64,000 bases of DNA from Legionella_C dresdenensis (GTDB lineage: Bacteria; Pseudomonadota; Gammaproteobacteria; Legionellales; Legionellaceae). The notes below the pieces were generated by a model that saw only the letters and a program-made list of their open reading frames with translations, did not search any database and had not been told where the DNA came from. Location: contig NZ_JBHSAB010000023.1 of the NCBI RefSeq assembly GCF_042649825.1, positions 186,001 to 250,000 on the forward strand, read 5' to 3'. Every line of letters starts with the position of its first letter. The first letter of the stretch is position 1. Both the position numbers and the translations under genes were made by a program. Below, piece after piece: positions 25,781 through 33,317 of this stretch.

Positions 25781-26620
25781 ATGCGTATCATTATTTTAGG
25801 CGCTTTCCAGGATGAGTTACCACATATCATCAGTAGTTTTTCCAATTTAAAAGAAATGATGGTATCTAAATGTCGCTGCCTCGCTGGGCAATGGAATAGT
25901 CATGATGTTTTTATTGCTCTATCAGGAATAGGGACAACTGCTTCTGCCATTACAACAACAATATTATGTGAAAACCTTCAACCAGATTTAATTATTTTTT
26001 GTGGTGTTGCTGGTGGGTTAAAGCAGGATCAGCAAATTGGCGATCTTGTTTTAGCAAACAAAATTATAGATGCTGATTTATATTTACTACCTAAGCTATT
26101 AAAAGATACACCCTATAAAAATGCCCTAATTGACCCACATACATTAAAAACAATTAGCTCTTATTTCTTTGTTAATAATAGTGTTAAAAACTTAATCGAT
26201 AATTTTTCATTTGAACATCTTAAGCAAGGCGTTATTGTAACGAGTAATACATTTCCAGCGCCAAAGAGTTTATTTGAAGAAATTAAAAGTTTAAATTGCA
26301 GCGCTATAGAAATGGAAAGTGCTGGTGTATATAAGACCGTAGAGTATTATAATATACCGGTTATAACCATTCGTGCGATAAGTAATTTATTGGATGAGTG
26401 TGGTAATGATTTAGGGACGCATCCAGATGCCTTACAATTATGCTCAGAAAGATTAGCAGCTTGCCTTATGCGTCTTCTGCCCAAAGTCAATGACCTTATA
26501 GCAGTAGATAAAATATCAAAGATTGATTGGTGTAAGAGCATGTTTCAATCTAAAAAAACCGAGGGCAGTGATTTAAATCCCCTAGCCACCCAAGCGGGTG
26601 TAGGTACAGTTCCATCATAA
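25781..26620 (+). CDS. Nucleoside phosphorylase/MTA-SAH nucleosidase-like protein
   Basis: 279 residues of the PNP_UDP_1 fold: GIGTTASAITTTIL (phosphate/ribose loop), LIIFCGVAGGL, the LVLANKIIDADLY strand, VIVTSNTFP, and CSAIEMESAGVYKT with the substrate-binding Glu-Met-Glu. The catalytic Asp of Pfs (RAISDxAD) is replaced by Asn in RAISNLLDE, so a standard MTA/SAH nucleosidase role is doubtful. A 50-residue tail with no family match follows. It stands 14 bases after the SDR gene, so a single transcript is likely. Confidence 0.8.
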   Translation: MRIIILGAFQDELPHIISSFSNLKEMMVSKCRCLAGQWNSHDVFIALSGIGTTASAITTTILCENLQPDLIIFCGVAGGLKQDQQIGDLVLANKIIDADLYLLPKLLKDTPYKNALIDPHTLKTISSYFFVNNSVKNLIDNFSFEHLKQGVIVTSNTFPAPKSLFEEIKSLNCSAIEMESAGVYKTVEYYNIPVITIRAISNLLDECGNDLGTHPDALQLCSERLAACLMRLLPKVNDLIAVDKISKIDWCKSMFQSKKTEGSDLNPLATQAGVGTVPS

Positions 26621-26630
26621 AATAATTCCC

Positions 26631-26715
26631 AATATAAAAGCTATGTTTTATATCTTAAAAGCAGCAATACTTCACATTAAAAAACATCATTCTGGAAGGA
26701 TTATAAACATAGCCT
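26631..26715 (+). pseudogene. 85-bp fragment of a short-chain dehydrogenase gene
   Basis: Bases 26,631-26,715 repeat 25,356-25,440 of the FabG-like gene with eight differences (about 90% identity by my hand count), covering the IKSMFYILKIAIPHLKKH part. The sequence diverges at once on both sides. It is the leftover of a second, paralogous SDR gene or of a partial duplication. Confidence 0.85.
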
Positions 26716-26781
26716 TATTGAATTAAAGCAATTTATGGATAATAATGGATTCATCAGGGCAAATAGTCGCGCGCTTCCAGA

Positions 26782-26824
26782 GAGCGAGGTTAAAATCCTC
26801 TCTCAATGACGCCAATGATATCAA
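26782..26824 (+). repeat. Decayed copy of the tRNA-Arg 3' end (attachment-site scar 2)
   Basis: GCGAGGTTAAAATCCTCTC, then GACGCCAATGATATCA, aligns with TCGGAGGTTCGAATCCTCTC and GACGCCAATGAAATCA at and just after the tRNA 3' end (21,031-21,064). The match extends past the CCA into flanking DNA, as expected for an att core. Together with the copy at 24,111 it marks the right ends of two successive insertions. Confidence 0.75.
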
Positions 26825-26899
26825 AAAATTATCAATAAAATTTTTAAAAATATTATTACTTTCAGGGACATGGTAAGGTTCCTAAAAAGGGTTTTGTAA

Positions 26900-27256
26900 A
26901 TGAATACAGAAAAACTATTTTCATATGGCACACTTCAATACGAAACGGTACAACTCGCTAATTTCGGCCGTACGTTAGAGGGCAACAAAGATCAATTACC
27001 TGGATATGAACTCGCTATGTTAGAAATCACTGATCCTGATGTAATTGCTACTAGCGGTGAAGCCTTCCACCCGATCATTAGTTACACAGGTAATTCAGCT
27101 AACTGCGTCGACGGAATGGTATTTGATATTAGCGAAGAAGAATTAAGATGCGCCGATTCTTATGAAGTCGCTGACTATAAACGGATAAAGGTTATGCTTT
27201 CATCGGGAATATCTGCTTGGGTCTATGTGAATACTGTCACCGAGGTAGCCGAGTGA
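26900..27256 (+). CDS. Gamma-glutamylcyclotransferase (AIG2-like) family protein
   Basis: 118 residues starting KLFSYGTLQYETVQLANFGR, the GGCT/AIG2 opening whose YGTL loop binds the gamma-glutamyl substrate. The barrel continues through VDGMVFDISEEELRCADSYE, which carries the candidate catalytic Glu. Substrate is unknown in this branch. The stop overlaps the GTG start of the next gene, so they form a small operon. It is the first gene right of the island scars. Confidence 0.85.
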   Translation: MNTEKLFSYGTLQYETVQLANFGRTLEGNKDQLPGYELAMLEITDPDVIATSGEAFHPIISYTGNSANCVDGMVFDISEEELRCADSYEVADYKRIKVMLSSGISAWVYVNTVTEVAE

Positions 27257-27768
27257 AGCTATTTGTTATTTATATTGGCGGTGCGCATGAAAAATCCCTT
27301 ATTGAACTCCATGACATGCGGTTTGTGGTTGCCAATACAATTGAAGAAACCTATGAGACTCTGCGGAACACTTGGTGGGGGATTCCAACAAGTTTACACC
27401 TCGATGCTTGGGGAGTGCTAAATTATGCAGATGGGTATAGTCTCAAAATATCTCATACTCCACCTGAACAAAATGATAAGAAATTGTATTTCGTTAATTT
27501 AGGCGGTTATGACAGCCATCAATTTACAGAATTACATCAGAATGTTTTTGTTGTAGCTCCTGATGAAGCTCAAGCCAAGCATAAAGCGGTTCAACAAATT
27601 ACGCAATGGGAGTCCCCGCACCGTGACTATCTCCATCAAATTGATATTCTTCTAGATGTTAACCAGTTGTTAGCGACAAGTAATTATTATCTTCATCTGG
27701 AAAAAGAAACAAACCCTCAACCATTTGAATTTACTTGTCGGTATACTCCCATTGGTAAATTGCGTTAA
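27253..27768 (+). CDS. DUF1543 family protein
   Basis: 171 residues from a GTG that overlaps the preceding stop (GTGA); an ATG at 27217 in the same frame would read through the upstream gene and lacks family support. KLFVIYIGGAHEKSLIELHDMRFVV and LYFVNLGGYDSHQFTELHQNVFVV are the duplicated blocks of DUF1543, a domain of unknown function. Likely cytosolic. Confidence 0.8.
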   Translation: MKLFVIYIGGAHEKSLIELHDMRFVVANTIEETYETLRNTWWGIPTSLHLDAWGVLNYADGYSLKISHTPPEQNDKKLYFVNLGGYDSHQFTELHQNVFVVAPDEAQAKHKAVQQITQWESPHRDYLHQIDILLDVNQLLATSNYYLHLEKETNPQPFEFTCRYTPIGKLR

Positions 27769-27837
27769 ACTGCGCCGGTTGAGAGTTGCCTATTAATTCA
27801 TAGAGCCTGGTTATCTGTTTCTCGTAACACGATGCCT

Positions 27838-27877
27838 GGAGTCTCAATTATCCGGAATTCCGGATAACTGAGACTCC
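27838..27877. terminator. 40-base near-perfect palindrome between convergent genes
   Basis: GGAGTCTCA and TGAGACTCC flank the perfect 20-base palindrome TTATCCGGAATTCCGGATAA, with only one mismatched pair in between. It lies between the DUF1543 gene and the convergent unknown gene. It could be a bidirectional terminator or a site for a dimeric DNA-binding protein. Confidence 0.6.
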
Positions 27878-27892
27878 GAGAATAAGAAGCGG

Positions 27893-28861
27893 CTAGCAGG
27901 CAGATAAAGAGCGGGCAGCCTGGAGGAGTTGCTCCAATTTCTCCGTTATCCATTCCGGCGGTTCAAGAGGCGGCAGGTGATGCGAGCTGAACAAACCATG
28001 GGTATTCACCAGTGTAACCGCCGTACGTACCGGAATGGAAAGCAGGTATCCAGTGTAAAGCAACCATATCATAAACATCATTGCCTCATCAGTATCTTTT
28101 TTTGACGATGCGTCTGGATTATTCTCACAAGATTTCCGCTTTACAATATCATCCACAAATAGAACCATAAATGTCATTATACAAAAATAAAACATTTCGA
28201 TATAAACCCTGGATGCCTCTGCATCAAGTTGTTGATTATAGATGCTTACTGTCCACTGGAGTTGGGAGCGATGGTTATATTGTTTATTATAACAAGCCAG
28301 CAGCCAGGTTATGTCGTCAATAGTAAGAAAATTAAACAGGTTTGTTTCCCAATCAGAGGTTATCTCAACAAGTTCCCAGCGTGGTATCCTGGTCTCATTG
28401 AACTTTCTTTTTGTCTCATCGATACAAAAACGTATCATTTCAAGCTTATTAGGTAACGAGCCTTTGATTACAAACTGCAAGAGGCGAGCTCGTGATTGAT
28501 AGCCGAGAACAGTTAATGCCTTCTCAAAAACTAATTTTAGTGTTTGTAATCGTTGCCTGGATCCCTTCAGGCGGCTGAGTAAATCGCCGTGGGCAGAAAG
28601 ATGCTCAATAGCCCGCCAACAATCTGCGGCTGTTGATTGTAAAGCTAAATTAATACATTGATCCAATTGGCCCCTTAATTTGTTGTGTTGAGGCGTCTTG
28701 TGTGGTGTTTTCTCCAAAGCAGCTGCAATATAACCGAGATAATTAACGCTCAACGGAGTATCCGAACTGCCGGATTCACTATCATACAACAATTTTCGAA
28801 CCTCCTTTGGGAGCTCCATCTCAACATGCGCACCAGATTGCTTATTTCCAACCTTTTTCAT
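27893..28861 (-). CDS. Unknown protein with two C-terminal membrane segments; possible effector
   Basis: 322 residues from the ATG at 28861, with GAGG seven bases upstream. Residues 1-210 are helical and hydrophilic; hydrophobic segments follow at about 225-242 (EMFYFCIMTFMVLFVDDI) and 263-282 (AMMFMIWLLYTGYLLSIPV). I recognise no domain. Size, single-gene setting, lack of a signal peptide and surroundings rich in effector-like genes make a translocated, host-membrane protein possible; there is no direct evidence. Confidence 0.55.
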   Translation of the reverse strand: MKKVGNKQSGAHVEMELPKEVRKLLYDSESGSSDTPLSVNYLGYIAAALEKTPHKTPQHNKLRGQLDQCINLALQSTAADCWRAIEHLSAHGDLLSRLKGSRQRLQTLKLVFEKALTVLGYQSRARLLQFVIKGSLPNKLEMIRFCIDETKRKFNETRIPRWELVEITSDWETNLFNFLTIDDITWLLACYNKQYNHRSQLQWTVSIYNQQLDAEASRVYIEMFYFCIMTFMVLFVDDIVKRKSCENNPDASSKKDTDEAMMFMIWLLYTGYLLSIPVRTAVTLVNTHGLFSSHHLPPLEPPEWITEKLEQLLQAARSLSAC

Positions 28862-29021
28862 ATTACAACCTCGCAAAAATTCTAAACTATAGCCTGATAA
28901 TAATCATTCGAATCTTACTCCAAGATATACTATGAGAAAACCCTGGTTTTGAAGCCAATTATTTTTCGGAGGAATAAAACTTGTTGAAGCCAATCCGTCA
29001 ATCTTGAGGTTCTTGAGTTAA

Positions 29022-29062
29022 GGGTACTGTCATTCCCGCGAAGGCGGGGCTGACAGTATCCT
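29022..29062. repeat. REP-like hairpin, CCCGCGAAGGCGGGG type
   Basis: GGTACTGTCA-TTCCCGC-GAAG-GCGGGGC-TGACAGTATCC forms a long stem in front of the end of the ankyrin-like gene. The CCCGC/GCGGG core is shared with the tandem array at 14.7-15.3 kb and, in decayed form, with 44,547-44,567. Confidence 0.7.
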
Positions 29063-29082
29063 TAATTTAATGGCTGTGGAGC

Positions 29083-30399
29083 CTAGAATGTACCAGGCTT
29101 TGAGGGGGCAGGCTTTGAGTAATGATCGCTGATGAGCGATTTTATTTCAGCTGGTCTATACAGATTGCTTTCAAAGAAATTGAAAGCAATGCGCTCTGCG
29201 ATTTCATAAGGGATAACAGGTAATGGTGGAACTTCACTATCCAGACGTTTTGATGGTTCTTTCTCTTCCTGAATTCGAATAGCCTGATTAAAGAAGCGCA
29301 GCGATTTTGTTGCTGTATGATAATTTTGGGCTTTCGCATAGATTTGGGTCAGAATACTGGCAGTTTGTGATTGAGTGCCTGAAGTTGCCTGGTCTAACGG
29401 AGCTGCTTGTTCTTGCTGAACTACCTGCTCTATCTGAGCTAGCTGCTCTATCTGCTCTCCCCGCGCCTCTTGTTCTACTGGAGTCATCTGCTCTAGTTGC
29501 TTTTTAATAAGAGTGACTGATTCAGCCGGCAATTTTCTAAATGCTTCAAAAACAGATTTTACATCAGATTGTTTAACCAGCTCATCAACTTTATCTTTAA
29601 AATGCTCTGTCAAACAACCAAGTATTCGAAGATCCTGACGCTTGATAGCCAAAGCAAGCGACGCAGGAGTAATATTTACCCCCCTCTCCAGTAATTGTTT
29701 TAATCGAAGATGATTGCCGTAGCTGATACATTGATCCAGCATATTAGAATCAGGATTATTATTCATGTGGTAATTAATAATCTTAAAGCCATGAAAGGCT
29801 AAGTGTTCACCATCTCCTTCAGCTATAAAAGCTTCTTTTACGAGTTCTTCATTAGCATGAACAGGTACTTTACATTTTATAAGAATATCTTCAATCCTAA
29901 AGTCATTTTGTGCTTGGCCACAGTCAAAGGCCCGCTTAATAAGCTCTTTTGATAAGCTGTCCGGTTCGTTCGATTTAAAATAATTTTCCAGTAACGGGGC
30001 CAGTATCATGCAATTAGCTGCATTAATTGCGGCTTCAATATGGAGAGGTAAAATTTTAAAACGATCCAGATTAGCCATAATAACCTCATAATTTTTTTGT
30101 ATCGCATAGCTTAAAACAGCATCTGATGGTCTAGTATGGAGGCCGATTGCCAGAGAAAATGCTGCCGAGGCAGGTCCGTCAAGCCCCTCTTGCGCTTCGA
30201 GGCTAATATCAATTAATTTGTTTAAAACTTCTTCGGACATATTGATTTGCTCAGCATGTAAAAATATATCGCGAATAATTATAATATTTCCAGTCTTGTA
30301 TGCGGATTCAATACATTCAGGTGTTAATTCTTCGTTCTTATTAATTAACAGCATAGCGGTTGTAAAGTTATTAGTTTGTATTGCTTCTATCAGTTTCAT
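29083..30399 (-). CDS. Ankyrin-like helical repeat protein; possible effector
   Basis: 438 residues from the ATG at 30399 (a TTG further upstream is in frame). Starts MKLIEAIQTNNFTTAMLLI, typical of the first ankyrin helix pair, and continues as degenerate 30-35-residue alpha repeats to about 290 (for example CISYGNHLRLKQLLERGVNI). A Glu/Gln-rich low-complexity linker with EQ-repeats follows (about 305-345). The C-terminal PPLPVIPYEIAERIAFNFF is weakly F-box-like. No signal peptide. The make-up fits Legionella effectors; target unknown. Confidence 0.6.
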   Translation of the reverse strand: MKLIEAIQTNNFTTAMLLINKNEELTPECIESAYKTGNIIIIRDIFLHAEQINMSEEVLNKLIDISLEAQEGLDGPASAAFSLAIGLHTRPSDAVLSYAIQKNYEVIMANLDRFKILPLHIEAAINAANCMILAPLLENYFKSNEPDSLSKELIKRAFDCGQAQNDFRIEDILIKCKVPVHANEELVKEAFIAEGDGEHLAFHGFKIINYHMNNNPDSNMLDQCISYGNHLRLKQLLERGVNITPASLALAIKRQDLRILGCLTEHFKDKVDELVKQSDVKSVFEAFRKLPAESVTLIKKQLEQMTPVEQEARGEQIEQLAQIEQVVQQEQAAPLDQATSGTQSQTASILTQIYAKAQNYHTATKSLRFFNQAIRIQEEKEPSKRLDSEVPPLPVIPYEIAERIAFNFFESNLYRPAEIKSLISDHYSKPAPSKPGTF

Positions 30400-30621
30400 A
30401 AAATATGCCAAATGCTCAGGATTTATCCATTATAACAGATTTACATTTTTTTTGTAATATTTTTTATCATTTAGAACTTTATTTGATTATTTTTCTTGTA
30501 CCTAAAAATAATAATTTTTTACTTACAATTAAGCAGCGTGCACAAGGCCAAAAGATTGTCATGCGCAAAGACTGGGTAAATTTAATGGAGCAACGTACTC
30601 AGGATTTATTGATATGGAGTG

Positions 30622-30639
30622 TTGGGCTTTACAGCCCAA
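30622..30639. repeat. Intergenic hairpin, TTGGGCT/AGCCCAA variant (copy 4)
   Basis: TTGGGCT-TTAC-AGCCCAA, 40 bases before the end of the hemerythrin-like gene. Same loop and stem as the copy at 43,060. Confidence 0.7.
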
Positions 30640-30681
30640 ACTACTCTGATTTAATTTAAAACCGTTTTTTCCCAACCAGCT

Positions 30682-31209
30682 TTATTGTGCCGAATTTCGG
30701 GCAGATTCTTTTTCAGCCTGGGCTGGCGGGCTCTTTTTTCGGACTATTTTAGGTTTACTTTCGTTTTTACTTTTTTCAAGCCACAGTAAAAACTTTCCTT
30801 TTAAATAATGCATTTTTTCTTTTAAAACAATTGCTTCTTGCTCGGAAATAACTTTTTTTGCTTTATTAAATATTTTTCCTTCCTCTTCTTTGACATGATG
30901 CTGAACAATTTCTTTTAATTTTAAAACTTCATTCACATAATGTTTATCCAGGGAATTATTGATTATAGTGATTTGGCGCTCAATTTCCTGGTGCTCTTTT
31001 TCTCCGTGTAAAGAAACTTCCCGTGTTTCCGGATATTGCAAAAGCACTTTATAAAAAGTTTCCTGTTCAGAGTGAGCATGAACCATCAGTTCTTGAAAAA
31101 TCATCGCCACGATTTCATGCTGCCGTTTTTTGGATGACGTTTTTTCAAACAAAGTAAAAAGATGATTAACTTTATCGTGATCCATTTTTAAGTATTCGTA
31201 AATGTCCAT
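30682..31209 (-). CDS. Hemerythrin HHE-domain protein
   Basis: 175 residues of a four-helix hemerythrin-like domain: DHDKVNHLF near residue 10, HAHSEQETFY near 50, HGEKEHQEIE near 75 and HHVKEEEGKIF near 110 supply the His and Glu ligands of a di-iron site. The last 30 residues are a Lys/Ala/Pro-rich tail. Such proteins sense or detoxify oxygen or nitric oxide, or store iron. AGGAG precedes the ATG. It follows a zinc alcohol dehydrogenase gene by nine bases, so the two are probably co-transcribed. Confidence 0.88.
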   Translation of the reverse strand: MDIYEYLKMDHDKVNHLFTLFEKTSSKKRQHEIVAMIFQELMVHAHSEQETFYKVLLQYPETREVSLHGEKEHQEIERQITIINNSLDKHYVNEVLKLKEIVQHHVKEEEGKIFNKAKKVISEQEAIVLKEKMHYLKGKFLLWLEKSKNESKPKIVRKKSPPAQAEKESARNSAQ

Positions 31210-31218
31210 AATTGTCTC

Positions 31219-32391
31219 CTAGGGAGTCATGACGACTTTAATACAACCGTTGTCTTTTTCATCAAAATTTTTATATGCTTCCGGAGCATTTTTTAATTTG
31301 ATACGATGAGAAATAATACGAGAAGGATCAATTTTTCCCTCTGTTATTTTTCTTAACAATAAAGGCATATAACGCTGGACATGCGTTTGTCCCATTTTGA
31401 AAGTCAAGCCTTTATTCATGGCGGCGCCAAAGGGAATATTATCCAGCGTATCAAGATAAACGCCCGGCATTGAAATAGTTCCAGCCTTGCCGCAACAGCG
31501 AATAGCCTCGCGCATGACATGCGCCCTGTCAGTAGCCAGGCAAGTGATTTGTTTTACCCGATCTATAACAGAGTCAAATGTAGGGCCGACATGGGCTTCA
31601 CAACCTACAGCATCGATGCAGCGTTCAGGGCCTAAACCTCTGGTCATCACCATCAGGCTATCGAAAACATCTTCTTCCTGAAAGTTAATGGTTTCAGCGT
31701 TACCGTATTTCTCGGCCATTTTGAGGCGCTCAGGCACGCAATCTATGGCAATAACCCGCCCTGCGCCTAACATCCAGGCACTTTGAATCGCAAACTGCCC
31801 TACCGGTCCGCAACCCCAGATCGCAACGGTATCGCCTGGTTGAATGCCGCAATTTTCTGCTGCCATGTAACCTGTTGGAAAAATATCCGACAAAAACAAG
31901 AGTTTTTCATCCGGCATATCTTCAGGTACTTTAATCGGGCCAATATTTGAAAAAGGTACCCGTACATATTCAGCCTGACCACCGGAAAAACCGCCTAATA
32001 CATGCGAATAACCAAACATTCCAGACGGTGTTTGTCCCATACGTTGGCGTGCTATTTCTGCATTAGGATTTGATAATTCGCAGCAGGCAAATAATTTTTT
32101 TCTACAAAAATTACATTTGCCGCATGAAATAGTGAATGGAACAACGACTTTATCACCTATTTTCAATTTTTTATTGCCGGAACCTAATTCAACAACTTCG
32201 CCCATGAATTCATGGCCTAATACGTCTCCTGATTTCATCTCAGGCATTAAACCATTATATAAATGTAAATCAGATCCACAGATGGCTGTTGCAGTCACCC
32301 GTATTATGGCATCTTGATTATTAATAATTTCAGGATCAGGAACAGAATCTACCCTGACGTCATGTTTTCCATGCCAACATAATGCTTTCAT
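31219..32391 (-). CDS. Zinc-dependent alcohol dehydrogenase (formaldehyde dehydrogenase-like MDR)
   Basis: 390 residues. Catalytic zinc ligands Cys38 (ICGSDLH), His60 and Glu61 (GHEFMGE); four-cysteine structural zinc loop SCGKCNFCRKKLFACCE; Rossmann motif VAIWGCGPVGQFAIQSA near residue 180. The long insertions are typical of glutathione-independent formaldehyde dehydrogenase-type enzymes, but no substrate can be fixed. AAGGA precedes the ATG. Coupled with the downstream hemerythrin gene, which may point to aldehyde or nitrosative stress. Confidence 0.88.
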   Translation of the reverse strand: MKALCWHGKHDVRVDSVPDPEIINNQDAIIRVTATAICGSDLHLYNGLMPEMKSGDVLGHEFMGEVVELGSGNKKLKIGDKVVVPFTISCGKCNFCRKKLFACCELSNPNAEIARQRMGQTPSGMFGYSHVLGGFSGGQAEYVRVPFSNIGPIKVPEDMPDEKLLFLSDIFPTGYMAAENCGIQPGDTVAIWGCGPVGQFAIQSAWMLGAGRVIAIDCVPERLKMAEKYGNAETINFQEEDVFDSLMVMTRGLGPERCIDAVGCEAHVGPTFDSVIDRVKQITCLATDRAHVMREAIRCCGKAGTISMPGVYLDTLDNIPFGAAMNKGLTFKMGQTHVQRYMPLLLRKITEGKIDPSRIISHRIKLKNAPEAYKNFDEKDNGCIKVVMTP

Positions 32392-32589
32392 TTCAATATC
32401 CTTATTGAATATGACAATTCAAATTATGAACACCACCTTTAAATATAGAACATTTTTTGATAACTTGGAATATTTTTTGTCAATAAGGTCACTGCGCAAC
32501 GCTATTAATCTAATTATTGCAGAAGCGTGTCATGGCAGCCATAATCAAATGGAGGAATAAAAGGCTTTTTCATTTTTTAAGGACAAAAA

Positions 32590-33147
32590 ATGATTATCAG
32601 ACGATTAGTAGAAAATGATTTACCGAACTTGATTCCCTTTATGAAACAAGCCTGGCAGGATGCTTACCCTGCGTTTTATAATGAAGAACCCAAAATAGTG
32701 GATGCTGTTTTTGATGTTGACAAAATCAGACAGGAAATGTCAGATCCGAAAAATGTATTTTTTGGTGCTCTCGATAAAGGAAAAATTGCAGGTTATGCAA
32801 AACTGATAACACTGCCCGAAAGTAGTTTTCTTGACAAAATATACGTGGGGAAAGCGATACAGGGACAAGGAATAGGAACCCAACTGTTGCTTGTGTGTTT
32901 TAATCACGCCTCAACTGCCGGCATTTGCAGCATGAAGCTGCAGGTTGAAGATAAAAACCATCACGCGCTTGCCTTTTATCAAAAACATGGTTTTGAGCGC
33001 ATGCCTGTAAAAAGGCTTTATCCAAGTACGGGCGCAACGCTTTATTATGATTACATTATGGTTTGTTATGATATTAATAATGTCATCAATATGTTGGAAG
33101 CAAAATATGGCGCTGCTCAGAATTTTGTAGCGACGTGTAGTTTATAG
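32590..33147 (+). CDS. GNAT-family N-acetyltransferase
   Basis: 185 residues. The acetyl-CoA loop reads IYVGKAIQGQGIGTQLL near residue 95, followed by LQVEDKNHHALAFYQKHGFE, the standard beta5-alpha4 part of GNAT enzymes. AAGGAC precedes the ATG. Substrate unknown; most similar in layout to small-molecule or peptide acetyltransferases of the RimI/PhnO kind. Confidence 0.88.
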   Translation: MIIRRLVENDLPNLIPFMKQAWQDAYPAFYNEEPKIVDAVFDVDKIRQEMSDPKNVFFGALDKGKIAGYAKLITLPESSFLDKIYVGKAIQGQGIGTQLLLVCFNHASTAGICSMKLQVEDKNHHALAFYQKHGFERMPVKRLYPSTGATLYYDYIMVCYDINNVINMLEAKYGAAQNFVATCSL

Positions 33148-33183
33148 CCACTTTTCAAATCTGTAGTGTTTAATAAAAAACTT

Positions 33184-33204
33184 GTTGGGTCAAAACGACC
33201 CAAC
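33184..33204. repeat. Intergenic hairpin, TTGGGTC/GACCCAA family (copy 5)
   Basis: GTTGGGTC-AAAAC-GACCCAAC, 36 bases after the GNAT stop. Confidence 0.75.
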
Positions 33205-33317
33205 CTACAAACATTGCCCGGTATAAAGAAGATTGTCAATACTAAAAACTTAAATTAATAATTTCTTAATTAATAGAACCTATAATAATAAATAAGTGCT
33301 AAATATGAGATATCAAA

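Noticed and set aside
30405..30659. Plus-strand frame of 84 codons between the ankyrin-like and hemerythrin genes
   Set aside because: It covers the AT-rich promoter side of one gene and the palindromic hairpin, has no ribosome binding site and no domain-like composition.
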